DNA of 64,000 bases from an uncultured Pelagibacteraceae bacterium. GTDB lineage: Bacteria > Pseudomonadota > Alphaproteobacteria > Pelagibacterales > AG-422-B15. The position numbers and the translations under genes were made by a program. The notes below the pieces were generated by a model. That model saw nothing but the letters and a program-made list of their open reading frames with translations. It did not search any database and was not told where the DNA came from. Location: the NCBI GenBank assembly GCA_902624455.1, contig CACNXQ010000002.1, forward strand, positions 186,155 through 250,154. Reading direction: 5' to 3'. Within the stretch, counting starts at the first letter, position 1; every line of letters begins with the position of its first letter. This document shows positions 39,795-51,290 of the stretch, piece by piece.

Positions 39795-41318
39795 TTATGA
39801 TAATTGATTTGCTAAATCTTCAAGAAGCTTATCAATCGTTAAATCTGAAGTTGAAACACCGAATATCTTTTTGTCAGGTCTGACTATAATGCTGCCTACT
39901 TCTATTAATTCACTCAGAAAATCATTGCTATAAGAGTATTCAGAAAGGTTAATAAATTTTATTTTTAAATTTTGCAGAATTTCAGAGCCAGAAATTAGTT
40001 TTTCCTGATTTAAAATTTGATCAGAAACAATAGCGAATTTAAAGTCTATCATTTCATCCAATTCACATGTGACACCGTCTTTCATTAAGCTTACTTTAGG
40101 TAAGCGTTTAGTAAGGAGGGTATCGTCGATATCAGAATGATAAAGACCGTTTGATATCCATGATTGTGCTGCTACACTTTTATCACCAAATGCCTGCTCT
40201 CTCGCCTCAGGTGGAATAGACTCTTCAAATGAAATGTTTTTTTGATACGCTATTGACATAGAGTCTATTAATTGGCCTAGTGCTATTGAAGATTTTATCG
40301 TTTCTTTTATCTGAGTAAGTCTTTCTGTTTCATAGGTTGCTAATATATTTGTTGAAAATTCACTACTGTATTGAAGTTTAATTTTCCATATTAAATTTAA
40401 AATATCTCTTATTCCGGTGTTGAAGTTATGTCCCGCATAAGGTGGAATTTTGTGTGCTGCATCTCCTGCTAAAAATAATCCATCAAATTTAATATTTTTG
40501 CAATAATATCCCCTAAAGTTTTTTACAAAGTAATTTAAAACAGAATATTGATCCTTCCCTAAAAAAGGCTTAAGCAATTCATCAATCATATCTTTAGTTG
40601 AAAATAGATTTTTATTTTCTCCTGCTAGTAACTGAAATTCAAATCTACATTTATTTTCAGATGTAACAATCTGTGTTGTTGGTCTTTTAGGATCACATAC
40701 TTGTCTAAAGGCATTTTCTAAAATATTATTTTGACTTGTAACAAGGTCAACAATCAGCCAATCTTTATTATATTTTAAATCATCAATTTTTGTGGGAAAT
40801 TTTTTAATGACTGAATTTAGTTCGTCAAAAACTATTAAATAATGAGCTTTTAATTTTGTTAATTTATTGTCTAGTCTTAAATTTAATTCATAAATATTAT
40901 TGCTGTAATCGAAATTAATAAGCTCGGATTTTTCAGTAAAATAGGAGTTTGAGGAGTTAATAATTTTGGTATCAAGCGCTTCTCGTAATAAATTTTGGTT
41001 TACAAAATTAATTTGATTATAACCATTATGTGTTTTGGAAACCAAATTTCTTTGAATTACTTTTCCATTTGGAAGTATTAAATCAGTGAAATATGGAGAA
41101 AAAATATCTTCTCCAATATTTTCTAAGACTCCTATGGAATTCATCAGTCTCATAGTCTCATCATCAAGCATGAGTGAGTCATAATTTTTTGACTCATTTT
41201 CATTAGCTTTGATTAAAACTGTATCTAATTCATAATGCTGTGAAAGAACGGCACATACTTGACTCAAGGATCCTGAACCAATTATTGCTATGTCATAAAC
41301 TTTATTTAATGTACTCAT
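39795..41318 (-). CDS. FAD-dependent aromatic-hydroxylase-like monooxygenase (MhpA/UbiH-like)
   Basis: GLFLAGDAAHKIPPYAGHNFNTGIRDILNLIWKI FAD motif; N-terminal GSGSLS is a degenerate dinucleotide-binding motif. Confidence 0.75.
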   Translation of the reverse strand: MSTLNKVYDIAIIGSGSLSQVCAVLSQHYELDTVLIKANENESKNYDSLMLDDETMRLMNSIGVLENIGEDIFSPYFTDLILPNGKVIQRNLVSKTHNGYNQINFVNQNLLREALDTKIINSSNSYFTEKSELINFDYSNNIYELNLRLDNKLTKLKAHYLIVFDELNSVIKKFPTKIDDLKYNKDWLIVDLVTSQNNILENAFRQVCDPKRPTTQIVTSENKCRFEFQLLAGENKNLFSTKDMIDELLKPFLGKDQYSVLNYFVKNFRGYYCKNIKFDGLFLAGDAAHKIPPYAGHNFNTGIRDILNLIWKIKLQYSSEFSTNILATYETERLTQIKETIKSSIALGQLIDSMSIAYQKNISFEESIPPEAREQAFGDKSVAAQSWISNGLYHSDIDDTLLTKRLPKVSLMKDGVTCELDEMIDFKFAIVSDQILNQEKLISGSEILQNLKIKFINLSEYSYSNDFLSELIEVGSIIVRPDKKIFGVSTSDLTIDKLLEDLANQLS

Positions 41319-41403
41319 TATCGGTGTTTATGATGGAAATTGCTTGACTATTACTTTTAATTTAGCTTCAATTCAAGCTTAATTTAAATTCAATTCTATT
41401 AGC

Positions 41404-42510
41404 ATGACTAAAATTGTAAATTCTTGGAATGAGTGGGATCCTCTTAAGCATGTTATTGTAGGAAGGGCAGATGGTTGTTGTATTCCACCTGTAGAACCTG
41501 CTATGGCACCTAAAGTGCCTGAGGAAAGTGATATGGCAGGCAAATATGGTCCTAGACCCCCGGAGACAATTGAAATAGCAAATGAGCAATTGGATAACTT
41601 TAGCAAAATGCTAGAAGGAAGAGGAATTAAAGTAGATAGACCTACGCCTATAGACTTTAATCAAAAAATTGCTACTCCTGATTGGGAAATTGGAACGATG
41701 TTTGGTTGTATGCCTCCTCGTGATGTTATTCTTACTTTAGGATCCGAAATGCTTGAAGCTACAATGTCATTCCGATCTAGATGGTTTGAATACCTATGCT
41801 ACCGTCCATTGTTACAAAAATATTTCAATGAAGATCCTGACATGAAATGGGAAACAGCTCCTAAACCGAGATTAACTGAGAAATCTTATCGTAAAGATTA
41901 TCTTAATGATGAAATTACTCTAGATGAAAGATATGAATGGGTCGCAAAAAAAGAATTTGTTACAACTGAGGAAGAGCCTCTTTTTGATGCTGCAGATGTG
42001 TTAAGAATGGGCAAAGATTTATTCATTCAACATGGATTTACAACTAATCGAAAAGGTATTGAATGGATAAGTCGTCACTTCCCTGATCAAAGAATTCATA
42101 TACTTAATTTTCCTGGCGATCCCTTTCCTACCCACATTGATGCAACTTTTACTCCTTTGAGGCCTGGTTTAATGCTTAATAATCCTGAGAGAAAATTGCC
42201 GGAGGAACAAAGAAAAATATTTTATGACAATGATTGGGAAATTATTGATGCTGCTCAGCCTGCACATAATTCACCGCCTCCGCTTTGTTATTCTAGTGTT
42301 TGGCTTAGTATGAATGTACTTATGCTAGACCCAAAAACTGTATGTGTCGAGGAGAGCGAGGTTTATCAAATGGATCAGTTTGATAAGCTAAATTTTGAGG
42401 TAATACCTGTACCTTTTAGAGATGCTTATCCTTTTGGTGGTGCATTACATTGTGCAACTACAGATGTATATAGAGAAGGATCAAGAGAAGATTATTTTCC
42501 TAAACAATAA
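41404..42510 (+). CDS. glycine amidinotransferase-like (AGAT) protein
   Basis: DAADVLRMGKDLFIQ...GIEWISRHF, PTHIDATFTPLRPG, SSVWLSMNVLMLDPK, GGALHCATTDVYREG (catalytic Cys region). Confidence 0.88.
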   Translation: MTKIVNSWNEWDPLKHVIVGRADGCCIPPVEPAMAPKVPEESDMAGKYGPRPPETIEIANEQLDNFSKMLEGRGIKVDRPTPIDFNQKIATPDWEIGTMFGCMPPRDVILTLGSEMLEATMSFRSRWFEYLCYRPLLQKYFNEDPDMKWETAPKPRLTEKSYRKDYLNDEITLDERYEWVAKKEFVTTEEEPLFDAADVLRMGKDLFIQHGFTTNRKGIEWISRHFPDQRIHILNFPGDPFPTHIDATFTPLRPGLMLNNPERKLPEEQRKIFYDNDWEIIDAAQPAHNSPPPLCYSSVWLSMNVLMLDPKTVCVEESEVYQMDQFDKLNFEVIPVPFRDAYPFGGALHCATTDVYREGSREDYFPKQ

Positions 42511-43650
42511 TTAAATAATGCTTCCCCTCGGCAGAATTGATTTTTGATGAATATAACAGTTCATTAACAAAGCAAATCCCATCATTACTGCAAGCATTGC
42601 GCTACCTCCGTAGGAAATAAATGGAAGTGGAACCCCTACAACCGGTAAGAGTCCTGTAACCATTCCAATATTTACAAACATATATATAAAAAAGACTGTG
42701 CAAATACCAAGAGATAAGAACTTACCAAAAAGACTGCGTGATAGTAAAGACATTCTAATACCTACTAAAACTACTAACATATAAATAGATAATAAAAAGA
42801 TTGATCCAAAAAAACCAAATTCTTCTCCATACATTGTAAAAATAAAATCCGTCTGCATTTCAGGTAAAAAATTCAAGTGACTTTGCGTTCCTGCCATATA
42901 ACCTTTTCCAAACATACTTCCTGATCCAAGTGCAATCTTGGATTGCAATATATGATAACCATGACCAAGAGGATCTCTCTCAGGGTTAAAAAAGGTTAAT
43001 ACTCTCTCTTTTTGATAATCCCTTAGAAATTGCCAGAGCAGAGGTAAACTTAATATTGCACCAATACAGCCAGCTATAAAGAACTTATAATTAATTCCTA
43101 CTATCCAAAGTACACTTAAACCACACAAAAAAATTATTACTGCAGTTCCTAAATCAGGCTGCGTAGAAACTATAGCTACAGGTATTAAAATGATTAAGAG
43201 AGGTATAAATAAGTTATGAATAAATCCTTTTTCCTCATCGTGAATTGTATGGAAGTACTTTGCTAAAGCTAATATTAAAGTATATTTTACAAACTCTGAT
43301 GGCTGAAGACTAATTCCAGCAATACTTATCCATCTAGTAGCACCATTGCTCTCAATACCAAAAAATTTTACAAAAATTAGAGATAAAATGCTTAAAGCAA
43401 AAATTAAATAAGCTAATCTAAAATAAATTTTGATGTCAATAAATATTAAGACGAAAAAGATAAATAAACTTATGGAGAATCTTATTAAGTGACTCATAGG
43501 CCAACTTTCGAAATTACCACCAGCAACACTATATAGAGAAGTAAAACCAATTGAAAAAAGTATTAAAATAAGAAATAGGAAAAAATAATTTATTCGAGAT
43601 ACTTTTTCAAAAAAAGTTAGATTGCCTGTATTGTCATATTTACTAAACAT
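42511..43650 (-). CDS. rodA: rod shape-determining protein RodA
   Basis: FtsW/RodA/SpoVE multi-TM protein, LPEMQTDFIFTMYGEEFGF, GVPLPFISYGGSAML; next to PBP2. Confidence 0.95.
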   Translation of the reverse strand: MFSKYDNTGNLTFFEKVSRINYFFLFLILILFSIGFTSLYSVAGGNFESWPMSHLIRFSISLFIFFVLIFIDIKIYFRLAYLIFALSILSLIFVKFFGIESNGATRWISIAGISLQPSEFVKYTLILALAKYFHTIHDEEKGFIHNLFIPLLIILIPVAIVSTQPDLGTAVIIFLCGLSVLWIVGINYKFFIAGCIGAILSLPLLWQFLRDYQKERVLTFFNPERDPLGHGYHILQSKIALGSGSMFGKGYMAGTQSHLNFLPEMQTDFIFTMYGEEFGFFGSIFLLSIYMLVVLVGIRMSLLSRSLFGKFLSLGICTVFFIYMFVNIGMVTGLLPVVGVPLPFISYGGSAMLAVMMGFALLMNCYIHQKSILPRGSII

Positions 43651-45526
43651 TAATTAAATTTTTTCTCTTCAAGTTAACTTTACTTTTAAATATATATTTC
43701 ATTATTTTTGATGCTATAGGAGCCGCTGATCCAGATCCACTGCCACCATGCTCAACTATGACAGAAATTGAATAGGTAGGTTTTTCGATTGGTCCGTATC
43801 CAATAAATAATCCATGATCCCTCATTTCCCATGGAAGATCTTTGTTTTTGATTATTCCATCTTCTCTCTCCTTTGATGATATAACTCTTACCTGAGAAGT
43901 GCCTGTCTTGCCTCCCATTTTATATTTACCAGTAATTCTTGATCCATATGATGTTCCATTTACTGAGTTGGTTGCATCATCTAGTGCTTTCTGTACTATT
44001 TTAATATGTCTTTTGCTTGCTAGATTAATCTCATCATTCTCAGATGAAATCTGATTTCCATATACAATATGGGGGTTAATTTTCTTACCACCATTAACCA
44101 ATTGTGCTAAAGCAAGACTTAATTGCGCTGCGGTTGCTAAAAAGTAACCCTGGCCTATGCCCGCCGACAATGTCTCACCCACCATCCACGAAGTACCTAG
44201 TGTCTCCTTTTTCCATGATTTATTCGGAACTAAACCATTACTTTCTTCAATAAATTCATTAAAAACCTGTTTACCTAAACCAAACCTTTTGCAAACTTCA
44301 GCTATTTTGTTAATTCCAATTTCGCGCGCTATTTGGTAAAAGTAAACATCGCATGATACTTTAATGGCTTCGTTTAAATCAACATTACCATGCCCTTGTT
44401 TTTTCCAACAATGAAAGGTTTTTACTCCACTCTCAAGACTTTTGTCTGCTATCTCATGTTTTCCATTACAAAAAATGGTTTTACTCTCTGAGATGCCGGC
44501 TTCCAGTGCCGCAATTGCAACAAATGGTTTTATAGTTGACCCAGGCGGGTATTGATTAGAAATTGATTTATTAATTAGCGGTTTATATCTGTCATTATTT
44601 AATTTTTCCCACTTTGAATTTGAAATAGTAGCTGAAAATAAATTAGGATCATATGAAGGAGATGTTACTAATGCAGAGCACTCTCCAGTTAACACATTAG
44701 TAACCGACACACAGCCACTTTGACCATCTAGTGCTTTATAGCAAAAATCTTGTAATTCAGAATCTATTGTTAATTGAATATTTTTTCCCTGAATACTATC
44801 GATTCTTGATAATTCTCTTATTTCTCTCCCTTGGGAATTTACTTCAACATTTTTAGTACCTATTAAACCTCTAAGCTTTACGTCATTAGCCTTCTCAATT
44901 CCTATTTTTCCTGATTTTGCATTATAGATTTTCGAAAGAGGATTATTAGTTTTTTCATCTTTAGTAATTGGTGCTATGTATCCAATTAAATGTGAATGAG
45001 ACTCTCCTGCTGTGTAAGATCTTTTAGTCCCTATCCTTGGAAAAATGCCATCAAGCTTATGAAGATTGGCATTCAACTTTGAAAACTCCTCCCATGTGAG
45101 CTCACTAACTAAGTTTATAGGAACAAACTTTTTATGAGACATTGCTTTTTCATAAATTTTATCTTTATCAAATTTTTTATTAGCAAGTATTTTTTCAAAC
45201 GTTTCTAAAGATTGCATCAAGTCTTTAGACTCTTCTCTTATTAATACTACTTGATATTTTTCTATATTTGTAGCGATAGCATTCCCTTGGATATCGTAAA
45301 TGATACCCCTGTTTGGCTCTATTAGTCTTTGTGTAATTCTATTTTTATCAGACAATGATTGATAGTTTTCGCTTTCAAAGATTTGAAGATAAGCTAATCG
45401 TGATGCAAGAATGCCAAAAATACCAACCTTGCCAATTGTTAAAAGTGCAGATCGTCTGTTAATTAAATTTTCTGTGTCGTATTTTTTAAATATGAAATCT
45501 TTAGATTTACTCATACATTTTTTCAA
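43643..45526 (-). CDS. mrdA: penicillin-binding protein 2
   Basis: PNRGIIYDIQGN, YPPGSTIKP (SxxK), GKTGTSQV. Confidence 0.95.
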   Translation of the reverse strand: MKKCMSKSKDFIFKKYDTENLINRRSALLTIGKVGIFGILASRLAYLQIFESENYQSLSDKNRITQRLIEPNRGIIYDIQGNAIATNIEKYQVVLIREESKDLMQSLETFEKILANKKFDKDKIYEKAMSHKKFVPINLVSELTWEEFSKLNANLHKLDGIFPRIGTKRSYTAGESHSHLIGYIAPITKDEKTNNPLSKIYNAKSGKIGIEKANDVKLRGLIGTKNVEVNSQGREIRELSRIDSIQGKNIQLTIDSELQDFCYKALDGQSGCVSVTNVLTGECSALVTSPSYDPNLFSATISNSKWEKLNNDRYKPLINKSISNQYPPGSTIKPFVAIAALEAGISESKTIFCNGKHEIADKSLESGVKTFHCWKKQGHGNVDLNEAIKVSCDVYFYQIAREIGINKIAEVCKRFGLGKQVFNEFIEESNGLVPNKSWKKETLGTSWMVGETLSAGIGQGYFLATAAQLSLALAQLVNGGKKINPHIVYGNQISSENDEINLASKRHIKIVQKALDDATNSVNGTSYGSRITGKYKMGGKTGTSQVRVISSKEREDGIIKNKDLPWEMRDHGLFIGYGPIEKPTYSISVIVEHGGSGSGSAAPIASKIMKYIFKSKVNLKRKNLINV

Positions 45527-46004
45527 TTTGTTTCATAATAAAATTAAATGGCTGAAAAAGAATTATTGTAATTAAAATTGGAGTAATTTCATAAAAAATA
45601 TTTAAGCTTGTTTGATAATTAACTGTCAGATAAATATAATTAAAAAAGAAAATAGAAAAAGAGCCAGCAACAAAAGTAATGAATGGTGTATGTTTGATAT
45701 CATATAAACCAAAGTATTTGACTAGTTCTTTTAAGAATATAAAAAAAAGAAATATTGAACTGGAATAACCCAAAGAATTACCAATCAAAATATCCTGGTA
45801 GACTCCGATAAAAAAAATAATAATCGGAAGTGATAGATCAAATTTCTTATCAGAGTATAAAAATACTAATAAACTTAACAGATAGGTGAGGTTTATAAAA
45901 ATTCCTGTGTTTATTACATTATGCGATACTATCAAGAAGACCAAAAAATAAAAAATTGATCGGTATCCTATTATTGAAAAATATCTCATAAGAAAATTAA
46001 TCAA
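45507..46004 (-). CDS. mreD: rod shape-determining protein MreD
   Basis: Small multi-TM protein in mreC-mreD-mrdA position. Confidence 0.75.
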   Translation of the reverse strand: MINFLMRYFSIIGYRSIFYFLVFLIVSHNVINTGIFINLTYLLSLLVFLYSDKKFDLSLPIIIFFIGVYQDILIGNSLGYSSSIFLFFIFLKELVKYFGLYDIKHTPFITFVAGSFSIFFFNYIYLTVNYQTSLNIFYEITPILITIILFQPFNFIMKQIEKMYE

Positions 46005-46833
46005 ATAATTTATTAACTATAAGGGCTCTTACGTAATTTAATTTATCTATGTCTTCACTCAATTCAACCTCAACTATATCTTCATTTTTGCTTATCACGC
46101 GCCCAACAATTAGAAATGGGGGGAAAACTCCCCCTTTACCAGAGGTCATCACTAAATCACCAATGTTGATTTTGCTCAATTCATTGACAAAGTGAACGGA
46201 AGGGCTGCCTTTACTGTTTCCAATAAGTATACCTTGATGACCGTTATCAGATATTAAGACAGGGACTCTGCTGCTTACATCAGTAATAAATAATATGCGT
46301 GAAGTTTCATTATTTGCTTCAGATATTCTTCCCACAATACCTTTTTCTCCAATTATTGGTAAATCAATTTGCAATCCCATCGATTTTCCGGCGTTTATAA
46401 AAGCATTTTCCGAGAATTGATCAGTGAAATTGCCTGTTATTCTTGCTGTAACATAATTATATTCAATATCGTTTGATAGATTTAGTAGCTTTTCATATTC
46501 CATTACTTTCATTTTAAGTGAAATAATTTTTTGAAAATTTGAAGTTTCACTTAATTTTTCTTTGTTGTAACTTTCAAGATCATCATAAACCTTTTTAACT
46601 TTAATTATCTTTTCAATTCCATTACTTGCCATGTTCACAGGAGTGCTCACAAAAGATGATATTTTTAAAATTGGTTCTGCCGTAAGTTTTGTGAGCGTAT
46701 CTTGTATGCTTGGATTTTTAATATTAATAAAAATGAAAATTATTGAAAAAACTAATATGAAGAAAAGGAAGTATAGATAGCTCGATCTTGAATTAAATAT
46801 TTTTTTGTATTGGGAATATTTTGAAACCCTCAT
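45997..46833 (-). CDS. mreC: rod shape-determining protein MreC
   Basis: VTARITGNFTDQFSENAFINAGKSMGLQIDLPIIGEKGIVGRISE...TSRILFITDVSSRVPV. Confidence 0.92.
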   Translation of the reverse strand: MRVSKYSQYKKIFNSRSSYLYFLFFILVFSIIFIFINIKNPSIQDTLTKLTAEPILKISSFVSTPVNMASNGIEKIIKVKKVYDDLESYNKEKLSETSNFQKIISLKMKVMEYEKLLNLSNDIEYNYVTARITGNFTDQFSENAFINAGKSMGLQIDLPIIGEKGIVGRISEANNETSRILFITDVSSRVPVLISDNGHQGILIGNSKGSPSVHFVNELSKINIGDLVMTSGKGGVFPPFLIVGRVISKNEDIVEVELSEDIDKLNYVRALIVNKLFD

Positions 46834-46854
46834 GATCTTATCCTTGGCAATTAA

Positions 46855-47910
<1,056 letters not shown>

Positions 47911-47914
47911 TCAG

Positions 47915-49462
47915 CTAAATTCCTGCCATTTGTGCTGGTGCAGTTTTTTCTCTTTTTATTATCAATTTATTAAGGGCATTTATATATGCTTTTGCAGAAG
48001 CTACAAGAGTGTCGGTATCAGCTCCTAAGCCAACAACAGTTTTACCTTCTTCAGACAATCTTACAGAAACCTCAGCTTGAGCATCAGTACCCTCGGTAAC
48101 TGCATGAACTTGATAAAGAAGTAATTTTGCTTTATGAGGCACAATCTGACTTAACCCATTAAAGATGGCATCAACAGGGCCATCCCCTGTAGAAATAATA
48201 TTCTTTGTTTCATCATTTACGACTAAATTGATTTCAGCTTTTTGAGGGCCCTTTGTCCCTGCAACAACCTGAAGATCTTTAAGTATCACTGTATCATTTA
48301 CCCGAATTACTTGATCATCGATAATGGCGATAATATCCTCATCATAGATAGTCTTTTTCTTATCAGCTAAACTCTTAAACTTTTCAAAAGCTTCTTCAAC
48401 GGCATTATCACTAATGCTATAGCCTAATTCACTTATTTTTTGTTTAAATGCATGTCTGCCTGAATGCTTTCCCATTACTAAGTTAGACTCTGAAACTCCA
48501 ACGCTTTCAGGAGTCATGATTTCATATGTTTTGTTGTTTTTAAGCATCCCATCTTGGTGAATGCCTGCTTCGTGTGCAAATGCATTTTTACCAACTATTG
48601 CTTTATTAAATTGAACAGGAAACCCTGTAACTGCAGAAACTAATTTAGAAGTTTTTGCAATATTTTCAGTCTTAATATTGGTGCTAAAAGGCATTAAGTC
48701 ATTTCTGGTCCTTATAGCCATCACAATTTCTTCCATTGCTGCATTACCAGCTCTCTCACCTAAACCATTTATAGTACACTCAACTTGACGAGCACCTGCT
48801 TTTACGCCTGCAAGAGAATTTGCTACAGCTAATCCTAAATCATTATGACAATGAGTTGACAAAGTCACTTTGTCTATATTTGGAACACTATTCATTAAAT
48901 GTTCAATTATATTAGTAAACTCCTCTGGAACAGAATATCCAACAGTGTCAGGAATATTGATTGTTGTTGCTCCATTTTTAATTGCAGCTTCAACTGTTCT
49001 GCACATGAAGTCTAGTGATGTTCTTGTACCATCTTCACAAGACCACTCAACATCATCACACAAATTTCTTGCAAAAGAGACACTATCAATAACTTTTTCG
49101 TATACTTCATCTGCATTTAATTGAAGTTTATGCTCCATGTGCAAATCACTTGTTGAAATAAAAGTATGTATTCTTGGTTGTGCTGCGTTCTTTAAAGCAT
49201 CAGCTGCAGTTTGAATATCATGTTTAGAGGCACGGCTTAAAGCACATACACTAGATTTTTTTACTGCTTCCGAAACACGCGATACAGCTTCAAAGTCACC
49301 TTTAGATGCAGCAGGAAATCCTGCTTCAATAATATCTACTCCAAGTTCTTCGAGTGCCGCAGCAATTTTTAATTTCTCTTCAATGTTCATTGAGGCACCT
49401 GGAGATTGCTCTCCATCTCTCAATGTAGTATCAAATATCTTAATATAATTTTGGTTTGTCAT
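47915..49462 (-). CDS. leuA: 2-isopropylmalate synthase
   Basis: IFDTTLRDGEQSPGASM, STHCHNDLGLAVANSLAGVKAGARQVECTINGLGERAGNA; LeuA dimer domain. Confidence 0.97.
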   Translation of the reverse strand: MTNQNYIKIFDTTLRDGEQSPGASMNIEEKLKIAAALEELGVDIIEAGFPAASKGDFEAVSRVSEAVKKSSVCALSRASKHDIQTAADALKNAAQPRIHTFISTSDLHMEHKLQLNADEVYEKVIDSVSFARNLCDDVEWSCEDGTRTSLDFMCRTVEAAIKNGATTINIPDTVGYSVPEEFTNIIEHLMNSVPNIDKVTLSTHCHNDLGLAVANSLAGVKAGARQVECTINGLGERAGNAAMEEIVMAIRTRNDLMPFSTNIKTENIAKTSKLVSAVTGFPVQFNKAIVGKNAFAHEAGIHQDGMLKNNKTYEIMTPESVGVSESNLVMGKHSGRHAFKQKISELGYSISDNAVEEAFEKFKSLADKKKTIYDEDIIAIIDDQVIRVNDTVILKDLQVVAGTKGPQKAEINLVVNDETKNIISTGDGPVDAIFNGLSQIVPHKAKLLLYQVHAVTEGTDAQAEVSVRLSEEGKTVVGLGADTDTLVASAKAYINALNKLIIKREKTAPAQMAGI

Positions 49463-49473
49463 AATAATTCCTC

Positions 49474-49551
49474 TTAGTAGCTGTCAAATGTGTTTAAATT
49501 AAGTAATCCCCCAAAGGCAAATTATACCCGGGGGCAAATAAGCAGCTCTAA
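49474..49551 (-). promoter_or_regulatory. putative leucine attenuator: long-range helix enclosing a hairpin
   Basis: UUAGAGCUG (49551-49543) complementary to CAGCUACUAA (49483-49474, one bulge) adjoining the leuA SD; nested stem CCCCCGGG/UUUGGGGG (49534-49527 / 49515-49508). Confidence 0.6.
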
Positions 49552-49635
49552 CAGTAGAAGAGGTGAGATAAATAATGAGCAAATAGAAACTGAAATTCCA
49601 TGCTTAAAATTTAGTATTTGCGCAATATTTCTCAT
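49522..49635 (-). CDS. leuL: leuA leader peptide (37 aa, Leu-rich), not in ORF track
   Basis: MRNIAQILNFKHGISVSICSLFISPLLLLELLICPRV* upstream of leuA; LLLLELL codons at 49560-49540. Confidence 0.75.
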   Translation of the reverse strand: MRNIAQILNFKHGISVSICSLFISPLLLLELLICPRV

Positions 49636-49752
49636 AAATATAATCGAATTAATATCTGCAACAATTATATGAAATTCGTAAATATTTCAATGAATTAGTG
49701 ACTAAATCTAAAATATTGCTAAAAAAAGCTGTTTTATCAATTAATTATGAGT

Positions 49753-51289
<1,537 letters not shown>

Positions 51290-51290
<1 letters not shown>

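Noticed and set aside
41340-41403. AGCTT/AAGCT inverted repeats before the amidinotransferase
   Set aside because: Short arms in AT-rich DNA; chance occurrence likely.
49490-49672. 60-aa plus-strand ORF in the leuA upstream region
   Set aside because: Antisense to the leucine-rich leader and hairpin; no recognisable protein features.
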